Positions 45,754 to 56,412 of a stretch of 64,000 nt of DNA are shown piece by piece (within the stretch, counting starts at the first letter, position 1; the number at the start of each line of letters is the position of its first letter). Source of the stretch: Streptococcus sp. (lineage in GTDB: Bacteria; Bacillota; Bacilli; Lactobacillales; Streptococcaceae); contig JAUMZW010000008.1 of assembly GCA_030527925.1 (NCBI GenBank), positions 1-64,000 of the forward strand, read 5' to 3'. The notes under the pieces were generated by a model. That model saw nothing but the letters and a program-made list of their open reading frames with translations, did no database searches and had not been told where the DNA came from. The translations under genes were made by a program, and so were the position numbers.

Positions 45754-46737
45754 TTAAACTTGTGCCACTGGTAATTCTTCACCAATTTCAGCCAAACGTT
45801 CTGTCACTTCTTCACGTGTCAATCCATGTTCTGCAACATAGCGATTTTTCTCATGAACTCGACATTCATGTGAACATGAACGAAGATATTTGTGTTCATT
45901 TTCCTCTGATGCTAAGATTTGACGGTTACAAAATGGATTTCCACAATTAACATAACGTTCACATGGTGTACCATCAAACCAATCACGACCAACAATAACT
46001 GGGTCAACATGATTGATATCTACGGCGATACGTTCATCAAAAACATACATTTTTCCATCCCAAAGCTCGCCTTGAACTTCTGGATCCTTACCGTATGTTG
46101 CAATTCCACCATGTAATTGACCAACATCTTTATATCCTTCACGTACCATCCAACCAGAAAATTTTTCACAACGGACACCACCTGTACAATAAACGACAAC
46201 ACGTTTATCCATAAACTTGTCTTTATTATCACGTACCCATTGTGGGAGGTCACGGAAATTACGAATATCGGGTCTGATTGCTCCACGGAAATGACCAAGG
46301 TCATATTCATAGTCATTACGTGTATCTAAGACAACCGTATTATCATCAAGAAGAGCTTCTTTAAATTCTTTTGGTGAAAGGTAAGCTCCCGTTGTCTCAA
46401 GAGGGTTAATATCACTATCAAAATCATTATCTTCTAAACCAAGATGTACGATTTCTTTTTTATAACGGACAAACATTTTCTTAAATGCTTGTTCAGGTTC
46501 TTCATCAATCTTAAACCATAAATCACTGAAACGCTCATCACTATGAACCCAATCCATGTATTTTTGCGTTGTTTCATAATCACCTGATACAGTACCATTG
46601 ATACCTTCATCAGCAATTAAGATACGTCCTTTTAAACCAATCGATTTACAGAAATCTAAATGAACTTGTGCATATTCTTTAGCATTCTCAATTGGAACAT
46701 ATTTGTAGTAGAGTAAAACTCTGATATCATTTGACAT
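45754..46737 (-). CDS. trhO: tRNA uridine(34) hydroxylase (rhodanese domain)
   Basis: A 327-residue member of the YceA/TrhO family, which hydroxylates U34 of tRNAs using oxygen. An N-terminal acylphosphatase-like domain (about 1-100) is followed by a rhodanese domain with the active-site loop [15 protein letters not shown]. Four Cys in the C-terminal part ([13 protein letters not shown] and CSHEC) suggest zinc binding. The length is normal for the family. It has its own promoter at 46791-46819. Confidence 0.9.
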   Translation of the reverse strand: MSNDIRVLLYYKYVPIENAKEYAQVHLDFCKSIGLKGRILIADEGINGTVSGDYETTQKYMDWVHSDERFSDLWFKIDEEPEQAFKKMFVRYKKEIVHLGLEDNDFDSDINPLETTGAYLSPKEFKEALLDDNTVVLDTRNDYEYDLGHFRGAIRPDIRNFRDLPQWVRDNKDKFMDKRVVVYCTGGVRCEKFSGWMVREGYKDVGQLHGGIATYGKDPEVQGELWDGKMYVFDERIAVDINHVDPVIVGRDWFDGTPCERYVNCGNPFCNRQILASEENEHKYLRSCSHECRVHEKNRYVAEHGLTREEVTERLAEIGEELPVAQV

Positions 46738-46790
46738 ATTTGTCTCCTTCTAATCTTTGCAATAGATTTTTTAAGGTAAAAACCATTTTA

Positions 46791-46819
46791 ATTATAACGA
46801 TTTATCTTATATAAAGCAA
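46791..46819 (-). promoter_or_regulatory. trhO promoter
   Basis: On the minus strand TTGCTT (46814-46819) and TATAAT (46791-46796) with a 17-base spacer, about 54 bases upstream of the ATG. Confidence 0.7.
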
Positions 46820-46845
46820 CTATTCTAAACCATTTAAGTTTTTTC

Positions 46846-47460
46846 CTAATGACTCGCTTTAAGATAAAAAAAACAAATGATAACTTCGTAGACTACTATA
46901 AAAAAAATAAAACAATGTAGGAAAAATTCTTCAGGTAAGACCCAAATAATGGGGTCTGTTACAGGATTGAATAGCCAAGAAGAGTCCCCTATAAAAAGTA
47001 TCTGATGAAATAGGGTAAAAAATGGGTCAAATCCCATAATTACGGCAAATAACCCTATTAACATCGGTATAAAAGCAGCATATAAAAAATATTTTTTATA
47101 CAAATACAAGGTTTTATTCTTTAAATGATACCGAATAAAACAAATTGCTGGATAAGTTGTTACAAGAATAATCAGCTCAACAAGATGAAATAGTAATTTT
47201 ACCTGAAAAAAATGATGTAAACCATCTTTTGATGACTTAAAATTTGGCATATTCAATGTTAGATGGAAAGGATTTATCAAATAATTAAGTAGATGATTGT
47301 AATTTTTTAGCAATTCCTGTCTAGAAAAAATAACCTGATTTAATAAGTGTAACTGTTCAACCTCAACACCATAAAATAACCAAGCAACACAAATCGTTAA
47401 AAAAATACTAATACTAAGTAAGAATAAGTAGCATATAGGAAAATTTTTTAGATGTTTCAT
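46846..47460 (-). CDS. TIGR01906 family integral membrane protein
   Basis: A 204-residue membrane protein with five hydrophobic segments, matching the streptococcal/lactobacillal TIGR01906 family by pattern: an early helix, a long outer loop containing NYLINPF, and the [15 protein letters not shown] loop near 155. Function unknown. ATG 47460 is preferred because it overlaps the nagD-like stop as ATGA; a start 12 bases upstream is possible. It ends the hemW operon. Confidence 0.75.
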   Translation of the reverse strand: MKHLKNFPICYLFLLSISIFLTICVAWLFYGVEVEQLHLLNQVIFSRQELLKNYNHLLNYLINPFHLTLNMPNFKSSKDGLHHFFQVKLLFHLVELIILVTTYPAICFIRYHLKNKTLYLYKKYFLYAAFIPMLIGLFAVIMGFDPFFTLFHQILFIGDSSWLFNPVTDPIIWVLPEEFFLHCFIFFIVVYEVIICFFYLKASH

Positions 47461-48236
47461 GGTAATTGCCACTCATCTAAACTATTCACAACAAAAGTTG
47501 GTGCAACAGGTAAATCAGCTACTTCATCTTTTTGAGTAAATCCTGTCAAGACAAGCAAACTATCAATACCATTATCAATACCAGCTCGTATGTCTGTTAG
47601 GTAATTATCCCCCACCATTATAGCATCTGATTTTTCTAACCCCAGAACTTCAAGTGCTTTGTCCATAATAATAGCTTCTGGTTTTCCAATAATGACTGGC
47701 TCAACTCGAGTTGCTGCTTGAACTAACTGAATGATACTACCGGCACCTGGTAATAAGCCACGTTCTGTTGGAATATTTAGGTCAGGATTTGTCCCTATAA
47801 AATGAGCACCATTTTGAATAGCTAAACTAGCAATCGCTAATTCTTCATAAGAGAGCTGTGTATCTAATCCAATCACGACAAACGATGGATTTTCCTTTTC
47901 AAACTGGTAACCTGCTTCTTTTACAGCAGATTTTAAGCCTACCTCTCCGATGACAAAAGCAGTTTTTACTTTGTCCATGCTATTCATATAATCAATAGTT
48001 GCCAGTGTTGCCGTATAAATGGATGAAACAGGGGTATCAATATTAAACTGTTCTTTTAACATCTCTTTTACCATTTGTGGCGTACGAGTTGTATTATTCG
48101 TAACAAGGAGATATGGAATATGATTTTTTTGCAATCTTGAAATAAATCTCTCTCCTGCTGGAATACGGTCTTTACCCTTATAGATAGTACCATCTAAATC
48201 AATTAAATAACCTTTATAAGTTTTGCGTAGTGACAT
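47457..48236 (-). CDS. HAD-family phosphatase, NagD/AraL type
   Basis: A 259-residue HAD phosphatase of the TIGR01457 group. Motif I is [13 protein letters not shown] (nucleophile near Asp14), motif II TNNTTRT (about 45-51), motif III around the Lys in IIGKPE (about 180), and motif [12 protein letters not shown] (about 206-215). The cap is the NagD type. Probable substrates are sugar or nucleotide phosphates. The start overlaps the thioesterase end by 23 bases, with GGAG just upstream. Confidence 0.88.
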   Translation of the reverse strand: MSLRKTYKGYLIDLDGTIYKGKDRIPAGERFISRLQKNHIPYLLVTNNTTRTPQMVKEMLKEQFNIDTPVSSIYTATLATIDYMNSMDKVKTAFVIGEVGLKSAVKEAGYQFEKENPSFVVIGLDTQLSYEELAIASLAIQNGAHFIGTNPDLNIPTERGLLPGAGSIIQLVQAATRVEPVIIGKPEAIIMDKALEVLGLEKSDAIMVGDNYLTDIRAGIDNGIDSLLVLTGFTQKDEVADLPVAPTFVVNSLDEWQLP

Positions 48237-48981
48237 TATTCTCCTTTTTCCTCCAAATCATTTTTGACCTAGCATGTGTTCCTTCTATACCTCTTACATC
48301 ATGATAAGAAATAAGATTATCTTCAATCTTTTCAACATTGACATAAGTCTGAACATTGGAACCATAGTATATTTCCTTAATGTATTTTAATTGAATTCGT
48401 TCAGGAAGATAACAAGATAAAAATTCTAATCCTAAACTATCGAAAAACCATTCTAGGTATTTCCCATTATTAACATGACGATTCATATCTAAATCGTAAA
48501 CTTGTACTGGAATCTCTGCCATCTTACCTTTTTCAACATCAGAAAGTTTAATAGATTTTTGTTTCCTTTTTTCTTTTTGAGATTGGTAAGGGGCTACAAT
48601 CTCATCAAGAACTGGATGAACCTTTCGTGTCTTAAAATCCATCAAAATAAATGTGGAATGAATGGTCATAATATTTTGTCCGTCTTCCCCAGTAATATAA
48701 AAATTACGGTAACAAAATAGCTTATTATATGCTACTGCCTCAGTTGCAATTGTAATTTTTTCATTATAACACGGGAGACGTTCAATTGAAATATCATAGT
48801 CTGTCACTATCCATACCAAGCCATATTTTTCAAAAATCAAAGCGTCACTAACACCTAGAGAGAGAGACTGTCTCCCAGAGATTTGTAAGGCAATCGAAAG
48901 TAGAATAGATAATTTGATATTATGATTAACATCACACTCATAAAAAGGAACTTGATATTCTTCACTATAAATTAAACCCAT
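48214..48981 (-). CDS. Acyl-ACP thioesterase
   Basis: A 255-residue double-hotdog protein of the acyl-ACP thioesterase family (PF01643). The N-terminal hotdog starts [17 protein letters not shown], and the second contains the characteristic [16 protein letters not shown] with the catalytic Asn/His (about 170-186). Bacterial members release fatty acids from acyl-ACP. It is two bases from the hemW stop and overlaps the HAD gene. Confidence 0.87.
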   Translation of the reverse strand: MGLIYSEEYQVPFYECDVNHNIKLSILLSIALQISGRQSLSLGVSDALIFEKYGLVWIVTDYDISIERLPCYNEKITIATEAVAYNKLFCYRNFYITGEDGQNIMTIHSTFILMDFKTRKVHPVLDEIVAPYQSQKEKRKQKSIKLSDVEKGKMAEIPVQVYDLDMNRHVNNGKYLEWFFDSLGLEFLSCYLPERIQLKYIKEIYYGSNVQTYVNVEKIEDNLISYHDVRGIEGTHARSKMIWRKKENNVTTQNL

Positions 48982-48983
48982 AT

Positions 48984-50114
48984 TTACTCCAAAATAAATT
49001 TTTCTGCCACAGTATCCCCTAAAAAGAGACCTTTCTTTGTCATTCGAATAACATCCTTATCTTGAGATAGTAAGCCTTTTTCTCTTAATTCCATCACTAT
49101 CGACCCATATAGGTCATCAAATGAAACATTGAACTTTTTCTCAAAATTTGAAATCGAAACCCCTGTTTTTTTTCTTAAGCCAAGAAAAAACTCTTCTTCT
49201 ATCATCTCATTAAGAGACAATTTTTCCTCAGATAACCTAGGATTTCCTTCACGAACACCTTTTAAATAGTGTTGAATAGGCCCACGGTTACGATAACGAA
49301 TTCCATCCAAATAACCCGAAGCACCTGCACCACACCCAAAATACTCTACGTTATCCCAGTACATCAGATTATGTCTACTTTCAAAACCTGGTTTAGTGAA
49401 GTTTGAAATCTCATAATGTTCAAAACCATTGTTTTCCATTTCACCAATAATGTACTCAAACATTTCTGCCTCTAAGTCCTCAGTTGGTAAATTTAACTTC
49501 CCTCGTCTCATTTTATTCATAAAAACAGTGTGATGCTCTAAAATAAGACTATATAAACTTAAATGAGGAATATCAAGAGCCAAGGCCTTTGCAACATTTT
49601 CTTTAACCTGATCTAGAGTTTGACCTGGAAGGGCATAGATAAGATCAATAGAAATATTATCAAAACCTGCCTCTTTTAAACGATTTATAGTTGAATAGAT
49701 TTGAGCTTCATTATGACTACGTCCAATCTGCTTTAAGTGCTTGTCATTAAAGGTTTGAACACCTAATGATACACGGTTCACCGCTGATTTTTTTAAAACT
49801 TCAATTTTATCTGGTGTTAAATCTCCAGGATTTGCTTCTATTGTAAATTCTTCAATGTAATTTAAATCCAGATGCCTAGTTAACTCATTTAAAATATAAT
49901 CTAGCTGCTCCGCAGTTATAGCAGTTGGTGTTCCTCCACCCATATAAAGAGTCTTTAATCTTTTAATATCATAACGATTAAACTCCTCTACTAAAGCCCT
50001 AAGGTAGTCATCCACAGGCTGATTTTTTATAAAGACTTTGGAAAAATCACAATAATAACAAATCTGTGTACAAAAAGGAATATGAACATAAGCTGAGGTT
50101 GGTTTTTTTAACAT
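48984..50114 (-). CDS. hemW: Radical SAM heme chaperone HemW
   Basis: A 376-residue radical SAM protein. The cluster motif reads CTQICYYCDF, that is CxxxCxxC with the extra Cys pattern of HemW, and GGGTPTAI follows at about 63. HemW binds heme and delivers it to respiratory proteins; it lacks the coproporphyrinogen oxidase signature despite old names. ATG 50114 matches the conserved N terminus LKKPTSAYVHIPFC. No ribosome-binding site precedes it. Instead a TGTTATAAT -10 box ends six bases before the ATG, suggesting a leaderless mRNA. Confidence 0.9.
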   Translation of the reverse strand: MLKKPTSAYVHIPFCTQICYYCDFSKVFIKNQPVDDYLRALVEEFNRYDIKRLKTLYMGGGTPTAITAEQLDYILNELTRHLDLNYIEEFTIEANPGDLTPDKIEVLKKSAVNRVSLGVQTFNDKHLKQIGRSHNEAQIYSTINRLKEAGFDNISIDLIYALPGQTLDQVKENVAKALALDIPHLSLYSLILEHHTVFMNKMRRGKLNLPTEDLEAEMFEYIIGEMENNGFEHYEISNFTKPGFESRHNLMYWDNVEYFGCGAGASGYLDGIRYRNRGPIQHYLKGVREGNPRLSEEKLSLNEMIEEEFFLGLRKKTGVSISNFEKKFNVSFDDLYGSIVMELREKGLLSQDKDVIRMTKKGLFLGDTVAEKFILE

Positions 50115-50120
50115 GATTTC

Positions 50121-50129
50121 ATTATAACA
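50121..50129 (-). promoter_or_regulatory. Extended -10 promoter abutting the hemW start
   Basis: On the minus strand TGTTATAAT (TATAAT at 50121-50126) ends six bases before ATG 50114, so transcription would begin at or inside the start codon. Confidence 0.55.
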
Positions 50130-50213
50130 CATTCTGTTCTTTAAAAACTTTTTAAGACATTCCAATTAATCTTATAACATTTTAAAAAAAATAAAAAAGT
50201 TAAATAGAATTTC

Positions 50214-50852
50214 CTACTTAACTTCTTTTTTATAAGTCATGGTAGACTCATCTGATACAGCAAAATCATAATCCATACTATTTAGTAATCTTAAAAGCCT
50301 TTCATTATCTTTAGAAACCACGACCTCAAAACTTATAGCTTTGAAATAAGACTGTGCAAATTCTTCAATCACGTTTAAAAAATCTTTCCCAAAACCATTT
50401 CGGATATAGTTGGGTTTCATACCAAATTCAAGATGACATCTTTTGTCTGATACTGTGTAAATCACATATCCAAATAACTCCCTATTTCTGATAATTTGAA
50501 AGTAACTATTATAGCGTTTACGTAAAGAATAAATATTTTCATAATGTTCTTGATTAGCAGAAATATCATATTGTTCATACGGTCTCGGATAATGTCAACA
50601 ATTAGCAATTTCAGCTGCTGTATCATTTCCCATTGGGGAGATAGAATAGTGATTCTCAATCATCATTTTTCGAAAATATTTTTCAATATTTTTTCGTCTT
50701 TTTAAAATTGTGATATCTTTGTAAACATCTTTAAAAACGTATTCAGCATAAGAGAGTTGATATTTTTCCATCATATTACCATAGATTTGTTGAACATCAA
50801 ACGACAATGCATTCTTTAAGCGTTTAATAAAATTCAATTCTTGATCATTCAT
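50214..50852 (-). pseudogene. GNAT family acetyltransferase with in-frame TGA
   Basis: A 212-codon frame from ATG 50852 (GGAG upstream) to TAA 50214 is interrupted only by TGA at 50595-50597 (codon 86). Before it come ISPMGNDTAAEIANC; after it HYPRPYEQYDIS, FGYVIYT and the acetyl-CoA-type segment LEFGMKPNYIRNGFGKDF. Relatives usually have Trp before HYPEPY, so TGG to TGA is the simplest cause. The C-terminal half holds the GNAT core and would be lost unless the stop is read through or translation restarts. Confidence 0.8.
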
Positions 50853-50899
50853 AAAAAATACTCCTCTAACAAGACCTATTTACCAATACTCCTATTTAA

Positions 50900-50930
50900 A
50901 AAGACTGGACTACTGCCCAGCCAGACTTTA
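50900..50930 (-). terminator. Terminator of the cdaA-cdaR-glmM operon
   Basis: AAAGACTGG (50900-50908) faces CCAGACTTT (50921-50929) with one A-A mismatch; the stem overlaps the glmM stop codon and runs into T-rich sequence on the minus strand. Confidence 0.6.
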
Positions 50931-52280
50931 GTCAATTCCTATTTCACGACGAACAACGTCTGCAATAGTATCAACATAATAATCAACTTCTTCATGAGTT
51001 GGTGCTTCAGCCATCACGCGCAATAGTGGCTCTGTACCACTTGGACGAACTAAGATACGACCATTACCTGCCATCTCTTCTTCCATTTTCGTAATAATAT
51101 CAGCAATTGCAGCCACTTCCATAGCTTTATCTTTCATACTATTTTCAACACGAATATTAACTAGTTTTTGAGGATAGATAGTAACTTCACTAGCTAGTTC
51201 AGATAATCTTTTACCTGTTTCTTTCATAATTTTTGTCAATTGAACGCCCGTCAATTGACCATCGCCTGTTGTATTGTAATCCATTATAATAACATGACCT
51301 GATTGCTCACCGCCCAAGTTGTATCCTAACTTACGCATTTCTTCAACAACATATCTATCCCCGACTGCCGTCACAGCCTTATTAATGCCTTCACTGTCTA
51401 AGGCTTTATGAAAGCCTAAATTTGACATTACCGTTGTAACAATCGTATTTTTAGCCAATTGTCCTTTTTCTGAAAGATATTTCCCAATGATAAACATAAT
51501 CTTATCACCATCAACTATCTGTCCAGTTTCATCTACAGCGATTAGGCGATCACTATCTCCATCAAAGGCAAGACCAATATCTGAACCTGTTTCTCTAACA
51601 AGCTCTTGCAAGGCTTCTGGATGTGTTGAGCCAACACCGTCATTGATATTTAAACCGTTTGGCATATCGCCAATAACTGAAATTTCAGCATTTAAATCTA
51701 AGAAAATACTTCGAGCAGATGTTGATGCTGCACCATTTGCTGCATCTAATGCTACTTTCATACCATCAAGATCCTGTCCAGTTGATACTAAGAATTTTTC
51801 GTATTTTCTAAGGCCTTCTGGATAAGCAACTAAAGTTCCTAAACCATCAGCAGACGGTCTTGGTAATGTATCTTCTAAGCTATCTAATAAAGCTTCAATC
51901 TCAAGTTCTCTCTCATCATCTAACTTAAAACCATCATTTCCGAAAAATTTAATCCCATTATCAAGAGCTGGGTTATGACTTGCTGAAATCATGACACCAG
52001 CACTTGCTTTTTCAGTTCGTACCAAGTACGATACTGCTGGAGTAGCCAATACTCCTAGTTGATAAACTTCTATTCCAACTGAAAGAAGACCAGCAACCAA
52101 GGCTGCCTCAAGCATCTCACCAGATATTCTTGTATCTCTAGCAACAAATACACGCGGTCTTTCATTTTCATGTTGGCTCAATACATAACCTCCAAAACGA
52201 CCTAGCTTAAAAGCTAATTCTGGTGTTAATTCAACATTTGCTTCTCCACGTACACCATCTGTACCAAAATATTTACCCAT
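50928..52280 (-). CDS. glmM: Phosphoglucosamine mutase
   Basis: A 450-residue alpha-D-phosphohexomutase converting glucosamine-6-phosphate to glucosamine-1-phosphate for UDP-GlcNAc. It begins [15 protein letters not shown]; the phosphoserine loop is [13 protein letters not shown] (Ser near 101), the metal loop [13 protein letters not shown] (about 240) and the phosphate-binding loop [14 protein letters not shown] near 412. It closes the cdaA-cdaR-glmM operon, a conserved Firmicute trio in which GlmM can inhibit CdaA. Confidence 0.97.
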   Translation of the reverse strand: MGKYFGTDGVRGEANVELTPELAFKLGRFGGYVLSQHENERPRVFVARDTRISGEMLEAALVAGLLSVGIEVYQLGVLATPAVSYLVRTEKASAGVMISASHNPALDNGIKFFGNDGFKLDDERELEIEALLDSLEDTLPRPSADGLGTLVAYPEGLRKYEKFLVSTGQDLDGMKVALDAANGAASTSARSIFLDLNAEISVIGDMPNGLNINDGVGSTHPEALQELVRETGSDIGLAFDGDSDRLIAVDETGQIVDGDKIMFIIGKYLSEKGQLAKNTIVTTVMSNLGFHKALDSEGINKAVTAVGDRYVVEEMRKLGYNLGGEQSGHVIIMDYNTTGDGQLTGVQLTKIMKETGKRLSELASEVTIYPQKLVNIRVENSMKDKAMEVAAIADIITKMEEEMAGNGRILVRPSGTEPLLRVMAEAPTHEEVDYYVDTIADVVRREIGID

Positions 52281-52329
52281 AATTACTTAGCGAAATTCGC
52301 TTCCTCCAATTTTTTCTTGTTATTATCTA

Positions 52330-53286
52330 TTATTTTTTGACAATTGTCAACTGAGCAGAGATGACCGAAGGTTCTACAACCACATTCTCTGCAGAAAGAT
52401 TGACTGTTTTTACTGTATCCTTGGTAATACCAGTCACATCAACATTTACATCAATTTGATTAATGTTATCTAGAGCATCTTGACTTCCTGATATTGTAAC
52501 ATTTTCTTTGTTTAACTTATATGAAATATCTGACAAACTACTATCTAAATCTCCAACAATATGTAAGATAACTGGAACAGATTTTGTTAGTTTTTTTGTC
52601 TTGACCGTTAGTGTAGATTTTGCTGGTGTAATCACACTTGCCAAAATTGTTCCATTTGCTGATACAGCCTGTAAGGTGACTTGACCAATATAATTACCAG
52701 TTAAATTTTCAGTTTCTGGAAGTTTTGCGATAACATGGTCGATTTGTTGAATTGTCGCCTCATCACTCGTTACCTCAACTTGTTCGATACTAGATTTGAT
52801 GCTCTTAATCTCGTAGCCAGCAGCAATTTGTGAAGAATCTACCTGCGGTTTAACTAGGAAATTTTTGGTCTTTTTCTTACCAATTGTTACTGAAAGAGTT
52901 TTTGGATTGACAACACCTGAAACACCTGATGGGAGATTTTTAAGTTTAAGTGTTACTGTTTGTTTACCTGGCTTAAATTGAGTCAAATCAGCCACCACTT
53001 TAAAATTCCTTGTATCTGCGTTAATTTCCGAATCCAACTTAATACGATTTACCGATGTCAAATAAACTTCAGTTTCATAAGAATAGCCACTAATGAAATA
53101 CTTGTCACTATCATATTTTAAATCAATGGGGACGTTTGTCACTGTATGCGAATACGTTTCAGTAGTTCCTGTAACTTGGGAACCTGTACTCTTATAACTA
53201 CTACTCATAGCAGTTAAAAAAAGCAAAAGTGAAAAAAATACCGACACCGAGGCAATACCAATTTTTTTATGGAAAAATGTTCTCAT
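52330..53286 (-). CDS. cdaR: CdaA regulator CdaR (YbbR domain protein)
   Basis: A 318-residue membrane-anchored protein with one N-terminal segment (about residues 8-26) and successive YbbR repeats outside the membrane, recognisable by repeated (V/I)xVPxxL and SGxxxxL patterns. It is known to modulate the diadenylate cyclase CdaA. ATG 53286 overlaps the cdaA stop (TAATG), with GGAGG at 53295-53299; a longer start is unlikely. Confidence 0.92.
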   Translation of the reverse strand: MRTFFHKKIGIASVSVFFSLLLFLTAMSSSYKSTGSQVTGTTETYSHTVTNVPIDLKYDSDKYFISGYSYETEVYLTSVNRIKLDSEINADTRNFKVVADLTQFKPGKQTVTLKLKNLPSGVSGVVNPKTLSVTIGKKKTKNFLVKPQVDSSQIAAGYEIKSIKSSIEQVEVTSDEATIQQIDHVIAKLPETENLTGNYIGQVTLQAVSANGTILASVITPAKSTLTVKTKKLTKSVPVILHIVGDLDSSLSDISYKLNKENVTISGSQDALDNINQIDVNVDVTGITKDTVKTVNLSAENVVVEPSVISAQLTIVKK

Positions 53287-54119
53287 TATTTTTTCCTCCA
53301 TAATTTTTGATACCAATAACTTGGTTCACTCTTTTCAGGAATCAACTGTTGACGTAAAATCTTTTCAAATTCTTCTTTAGATAAATCATGTAAAAATTGA
53401 CCCCTAAACGTAACTGAAATCCCTCCTGTTTCTTCTGAAACGACTATAGTCAAGGCATCAGAGACTTCTGATAAACCAATTGCCGCACGATGTCTTGTTC
53501 CAAACTCCTTGGAAATTGACATCGAATCTGTCAATGGAAGGTAGGAACAAGCTGTAGCAATTTTATAATTTCTAATAATAACTGCCCCGTCATGCAGTGG
53601 AGTATTAGGGGTAAAAATATTAATTAATAGTTGATTTGAAATATCTGCATCAAGCGGGATGCCAGTTGATATATATTCTTGTAACGTTTGAGTCTGCTCT
53701 ATCGAAATTAGTGCACCAATTTTTCGTGGGCTAAGATAATGAACCGATTTCAGTAACGACTGAATCAAACGTTCGTTATCCGTTAAAGTAGGTTTCCTAC
53801 TTAAAAATTGAGCGGTTCTTCCAAAATGCTCTAATCCACTTCGAATCTCTGGAGTAAAAATAACAACCCCTGCAATCACTCCATATGTTATTACCTGGTT
53901 CATCAAATAACTGATGGTAGATAATCCAATCCATTCCGCTACAAATTTTAATAAAATAAATAAAATAACACCTTGTATCAAAGACATTATCTTTGTACCT
54001 GCCAAAGCTCTAATCAAGCGATAAATAAGCCAAGCCACAATGGATATATCTAAAAGATGGATAAATGTTATCCACGGACTCTCAAAAATTGAAGCCCAGA
54101 ATTTTAAATCTGTTACCAT
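53286..54119 (-). CDS. cdaA: Diadenylate cyclase CdaA
   Basis: A 277-residue membrane enzyme with three N-terminal segments (about residues 20-90) and a DAC domain. The catalytic LHDGAVIIRN (DGA at 177-179) and GTRHRAAIGLSE (RHR at 209-211) are intact. It makes c-di-AMP, which controls potassium and osmolyte transport and wall stress. Transcription starts from an extended -10 box at 54159-54167, divergent to murT. Confidence 0.96.
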   Translation of the reverse strand: MVTDLKFWASIFESPWITFIHLLDISIVAWLIYRLIRALAGTKIMSLIQGVILFILLKFVAEWIGLSTISYLMNQVITYGVIAGVVIFTPEIRSGLEHFGRTAQFLSRKPTLTDNERLIQSLLKSVHYLSPRKIGALISIEQTQTLQEYISTGIPLDADISNQLLINIFTPNTPLHDGAVIIRNYKIATACSYLPLTDSMSISKEFGTRHRAAIGLSEVSDALTIVVSEETGGISVTFRGQFLHDLSKEEFEKILRQQLIPEKSEPSYWYQKLWRKK

Positions 54120-54158
54120 AATTTCTCATCATTCATTTCTAAAAATATACGTCCTTAA

Positions 54159-54167
54159 ATTATACCA
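54159..54167 (-). promoter_or_regulatory. cdaA extended -10 promoter
   Basis: On the minus strand TGGTATAAT (TATAAT at 54159-54164), about 40 bases before the ATG; no good -35 is seen. Confidence 0.6.
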
Positions 54168-54228
54168 TTTTTCATGACATTTTCCTAATTATCAGCTAAC
54201 CTAATTGATAGTAGAAACTAAATTTTTA

Positions 54229-54237
54229 TGATAAAAT
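54229..54237 (+). promoter_or_regulatory. Extended -10 promoter abutting the murT start
   Basis: TGATAAAAT (TAAAAT at 54232-54237) ends six bases before ATG 54244. TTGATA at 54205-54210 is 21 bases upstream of the -10 box, too far for a standard -35. No ribosome-binding site lies before the ATG. Confidence 0.5.
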
Positions 54238-54243
54238 AATGCT

Positions 54244-55587
54244 ATGAAATTAAAAACATTATTAGGGATAACAGCTGGAAAATCAGCACAATTTATCTTA
54301 AAAAAATTAAAACGTGGCACTACATATCCAGGAAGTATTGCCTTAAAATTTGACCCTGAAATTCTAGATACACTTGCAAAAGATTATGAGGTTATCGTTA
54401 TAACAGGAACCAACGGAAAAACCTTAACAACTGCATTAACAGTAGGTATCTTAAAAGAAGCATACGGAGAGGTTGTGACAAACCCGAGCGGTGCTAATAT
54501 GATTACAGGTATTGTTTCCACATTTCTTAGTGCAAAAAAATCTTCAACAGGTAAAAAGATTGCCGTCCTAGAGATTGATGAAGCTAGCTTGCCAAAAGTA
54601 ACTAAATATATTACACCAAGTCTATTTGTTTTGACTAATATCTTTAGAGATCAAATGGACCGTTACGGAGAAATATACACGACCTACGAAATGATTTTAG
54701 AAGGGGTTAAAAATGCTCCTAAGGCAACCATTTTAGCTAACGGCGACAGCCCAATCTTCAATTCTAAACTAGTATCAAATCCTATTAAATATTATGGATT
54801 TGATACCGATAAAACAGCTACAACATTTGCCCATTATAATACCGAGGGAGTCCTTTGTCCTAAGTGTCACAGTATTCTAACCTATAGTCTCAATACATAT
54901 TCAAACCTTGGTGACTATCAATGCCAAAATTGTGATTTCAAACGTCCAAGTTTAGATTATCGTCTAACAGATTTAACCTCCCTCACACATACCAGCTCTG
55001 AATTCATCATCGATGGACAAGACTATAAAATCAATATTGGTGGTCTATACAACATCTACAATGCCCTAGCCAGTGTTGCTGTTGCTGAGTATCTAGATGT
55101 GAAACCCGAAAAGATTAAGGCTGGTTTTAATAAGAGTAAGGCTGTTTTTGGACGCCAAGAAACCTTTGTTATCGGCAATAAAAAATGTACTCTTGTTCTC
55201 ATTAAAAATCCTGTAGGTGCCAGTCAAGCTCTTGAAATGATAAAATTAACACCTCATGATTTCAGTTTATCTGTTCTATTAAATGCTAACTATGCTGACG
55301 GTATCGATACTAGCTGGATTTGGGATGCTAACTTTGAACTTATCAATGACATGCCTATCACGCAGATTAACGCTGGTGGGGTTCGTCATAGTGAAATCGC
55401 TAGACGACTACGTGTAACGGGATATGATAAGTCACCTATCAGTGAAGCTGAAAAACTCGAAGATATCCTAAGCCTGATCGAAAATCAAGAATCCGAACAT
55501 GCTTATATCCTAGCAACTTATACTGCAATGCTCGAGTTTAGAGAGCTATTAGCTAGTAAACACACAATTGAAAAGGAAATGAAATAA
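54244..55587 (+). CDS. murT: Lipid II isoglutaminyl synthase, Mur-ligase subunit MurT
   Basis: A 447-residue Mur-ligase-like protein that, with GatD, amidates the D-Glu of lipid II stem peptide, a step needed for cross-linking in many streptococci. The ATP loop [11 protein letters not shown] (about 53-63), a zinc ribbon with CPKC and CQNC (Cys 205, 208, 227, 230) and the C-terminal DUF1727 domain are present. Length is typical. The gatD start overlaps its stop (TAATG). The ATG lacks a ribosome-binding site. Confidence 0.95.
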   Translation: MKLKTLLGITAGKSAQFILKKLKRGTTYPGSIALKFDPEILDTLAKDYEVIVITGTNGKTLTTALTVGILKEAYGEVVTNPSGANMITGIVSTFLSAKKSSTGKKIAVLEIDEASLPKVTKYITPSLFVLTNIFRDQMDRYGEIYTTYEMILEGVKNAPKATILANGDSPIFNSKLVSNPIKYYGFDTDKTATTFAHYNTEGVLCPKCHSILTYSLNTYSNLGDYQCQNCDFKRPSLDYRLTDLTSLTHTSSEFIIDGQDYKINIGGLYNIYNALASVAVAEYLDVKPEKIKAGFNKSKAVFGRQETFVIGNKKCTLVLIKNPVGASQALEMIKLTPHDFSLSVLLNANYADGIDTSWIWDANFELINDMPITQINAGGVRHSEIARRLRVTGYDKSPISEAEKLEDILSLIENQESEHAYILATYTAMLEFRELLASKHTIEKEMK

Positions 55588-56375
55588 TGACTTATACCTC
55601 ATTAAAATCACCGAGTGATAAAGACTATCATTATAGTCTATCTGTTGCACATTTTTATGGTGATTTACTCAATACTTATGGTGATAATGGTAATATCCTT
55701 ATGATGAAGTATGTCGGTGAAAAATTAGGTGCCGATATGACCTTTGATATCGTGTCATTACATGATGATTTTAATCCTGACCAATATGACATGGTATTTT
55801 TTGGTGGAGGACAGGACTATGAGCAAGCCATCATCTCAAAAGACCTCCCTTCAAAAAAAGACAGCCTAGAACGCTTTATTGAAAGTAATAAAGTTCTCTT
55901 AGCCATCTGTGGTGGCTTCCAATTCTTAGGACAATATTATATCCAGTCTAATGGCCAACGCATCGAAGGACTCGGTTTAATGAATCACTATACCCTAAAT
56001 CAAGAAAACAATCGTTTTATTGGTGATATTAAAATTTATAATAGTGAATTTAATGAAACTTATTATGGCTTTGAAAATCATTCTGGACGTACCTTTTTAG
56101 CAGAAGACCAAAAACCACTTGGAGAAATTGTCTACGGTAAAGGCAATAATGGTGAAGACAATACCGAAGGCGTCCACTATAAAAATGTCTATGGCAGTTA
56201 CTTCCACGGCCCACTTCTTTCACGAAATGCAAACCTAGCCTACAGACTAGTCACCACCACCCTATATAACAAATATGGTAAAGAAATCTCTCTACCTAGC
56301 TTTGAAGACATCCTATCTGATGAAAAACCAGAAGAATATGGTGATGTTAAGTCAAAAGTTGATTTTGACCAATAA
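55587..56375 (+). CDS. gatD: Lipid II isoglutaminyl synthase, glutaminase subunit GatD
   Basis: A 262-residue class I glutamine amidotransferase-like subunit (CobB/CobQ type). The nucleophile is Cys108 in [11 protein letters not shown], and the partner His lies in [12 protein letters not shown] near the C terminus. It supplies ammonia to MurT. Coupled to murT by a one-base overlap and closed by the terminator at 56374-56411. Confidence 0.94.
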   Translation: MTYTSLKSPSDKDYHYSLSVAHFYGDLLNTYGDNGNILMMKYVGEKLGADMTFDIVSLHDDFNPDQYDMVFFGGGQDYEQAIISKDLPSKKDSLERFIESNKVLLAICGGFQFLGQYYIQSNGQRIEGLGLMNHYTLNQENNRFIGDIKIYNSEFNETYYGFENHSGRTFLAEDQKPLGEIVYGKGNNGEDNTEGVHYKNVYGSYFHGPLLSRNANLAYRLVTTTLYNKYGKEISLPSFEDILSDEKPEEYGDVKSKVDFDQ

Positions 56376-56411
56376 AAAATCCTTCTTGTTAATTCAAGAA
56401 GGGTTTTTTAG
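56374..56411. terminator. Bidirectional terminator after gatD
   Basis: AAAAAATCCTTCTTG faces CAAGAAGGGTTTTTT around a six-base loop, starting within the gatD stop codon; it also ends the convergent DUF2971 gene. Confidence 0.85.
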
Positions 56412-56412
56412 T

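Noticed and set aside
50595..50597. Selenocysteine or programmed read-through at the TGA in the GNAT gene
   Set aside because: No selenocysteine insertion element is apparent after the codon, and streptococci generally lack the machinery; a nonsense change is simpler.
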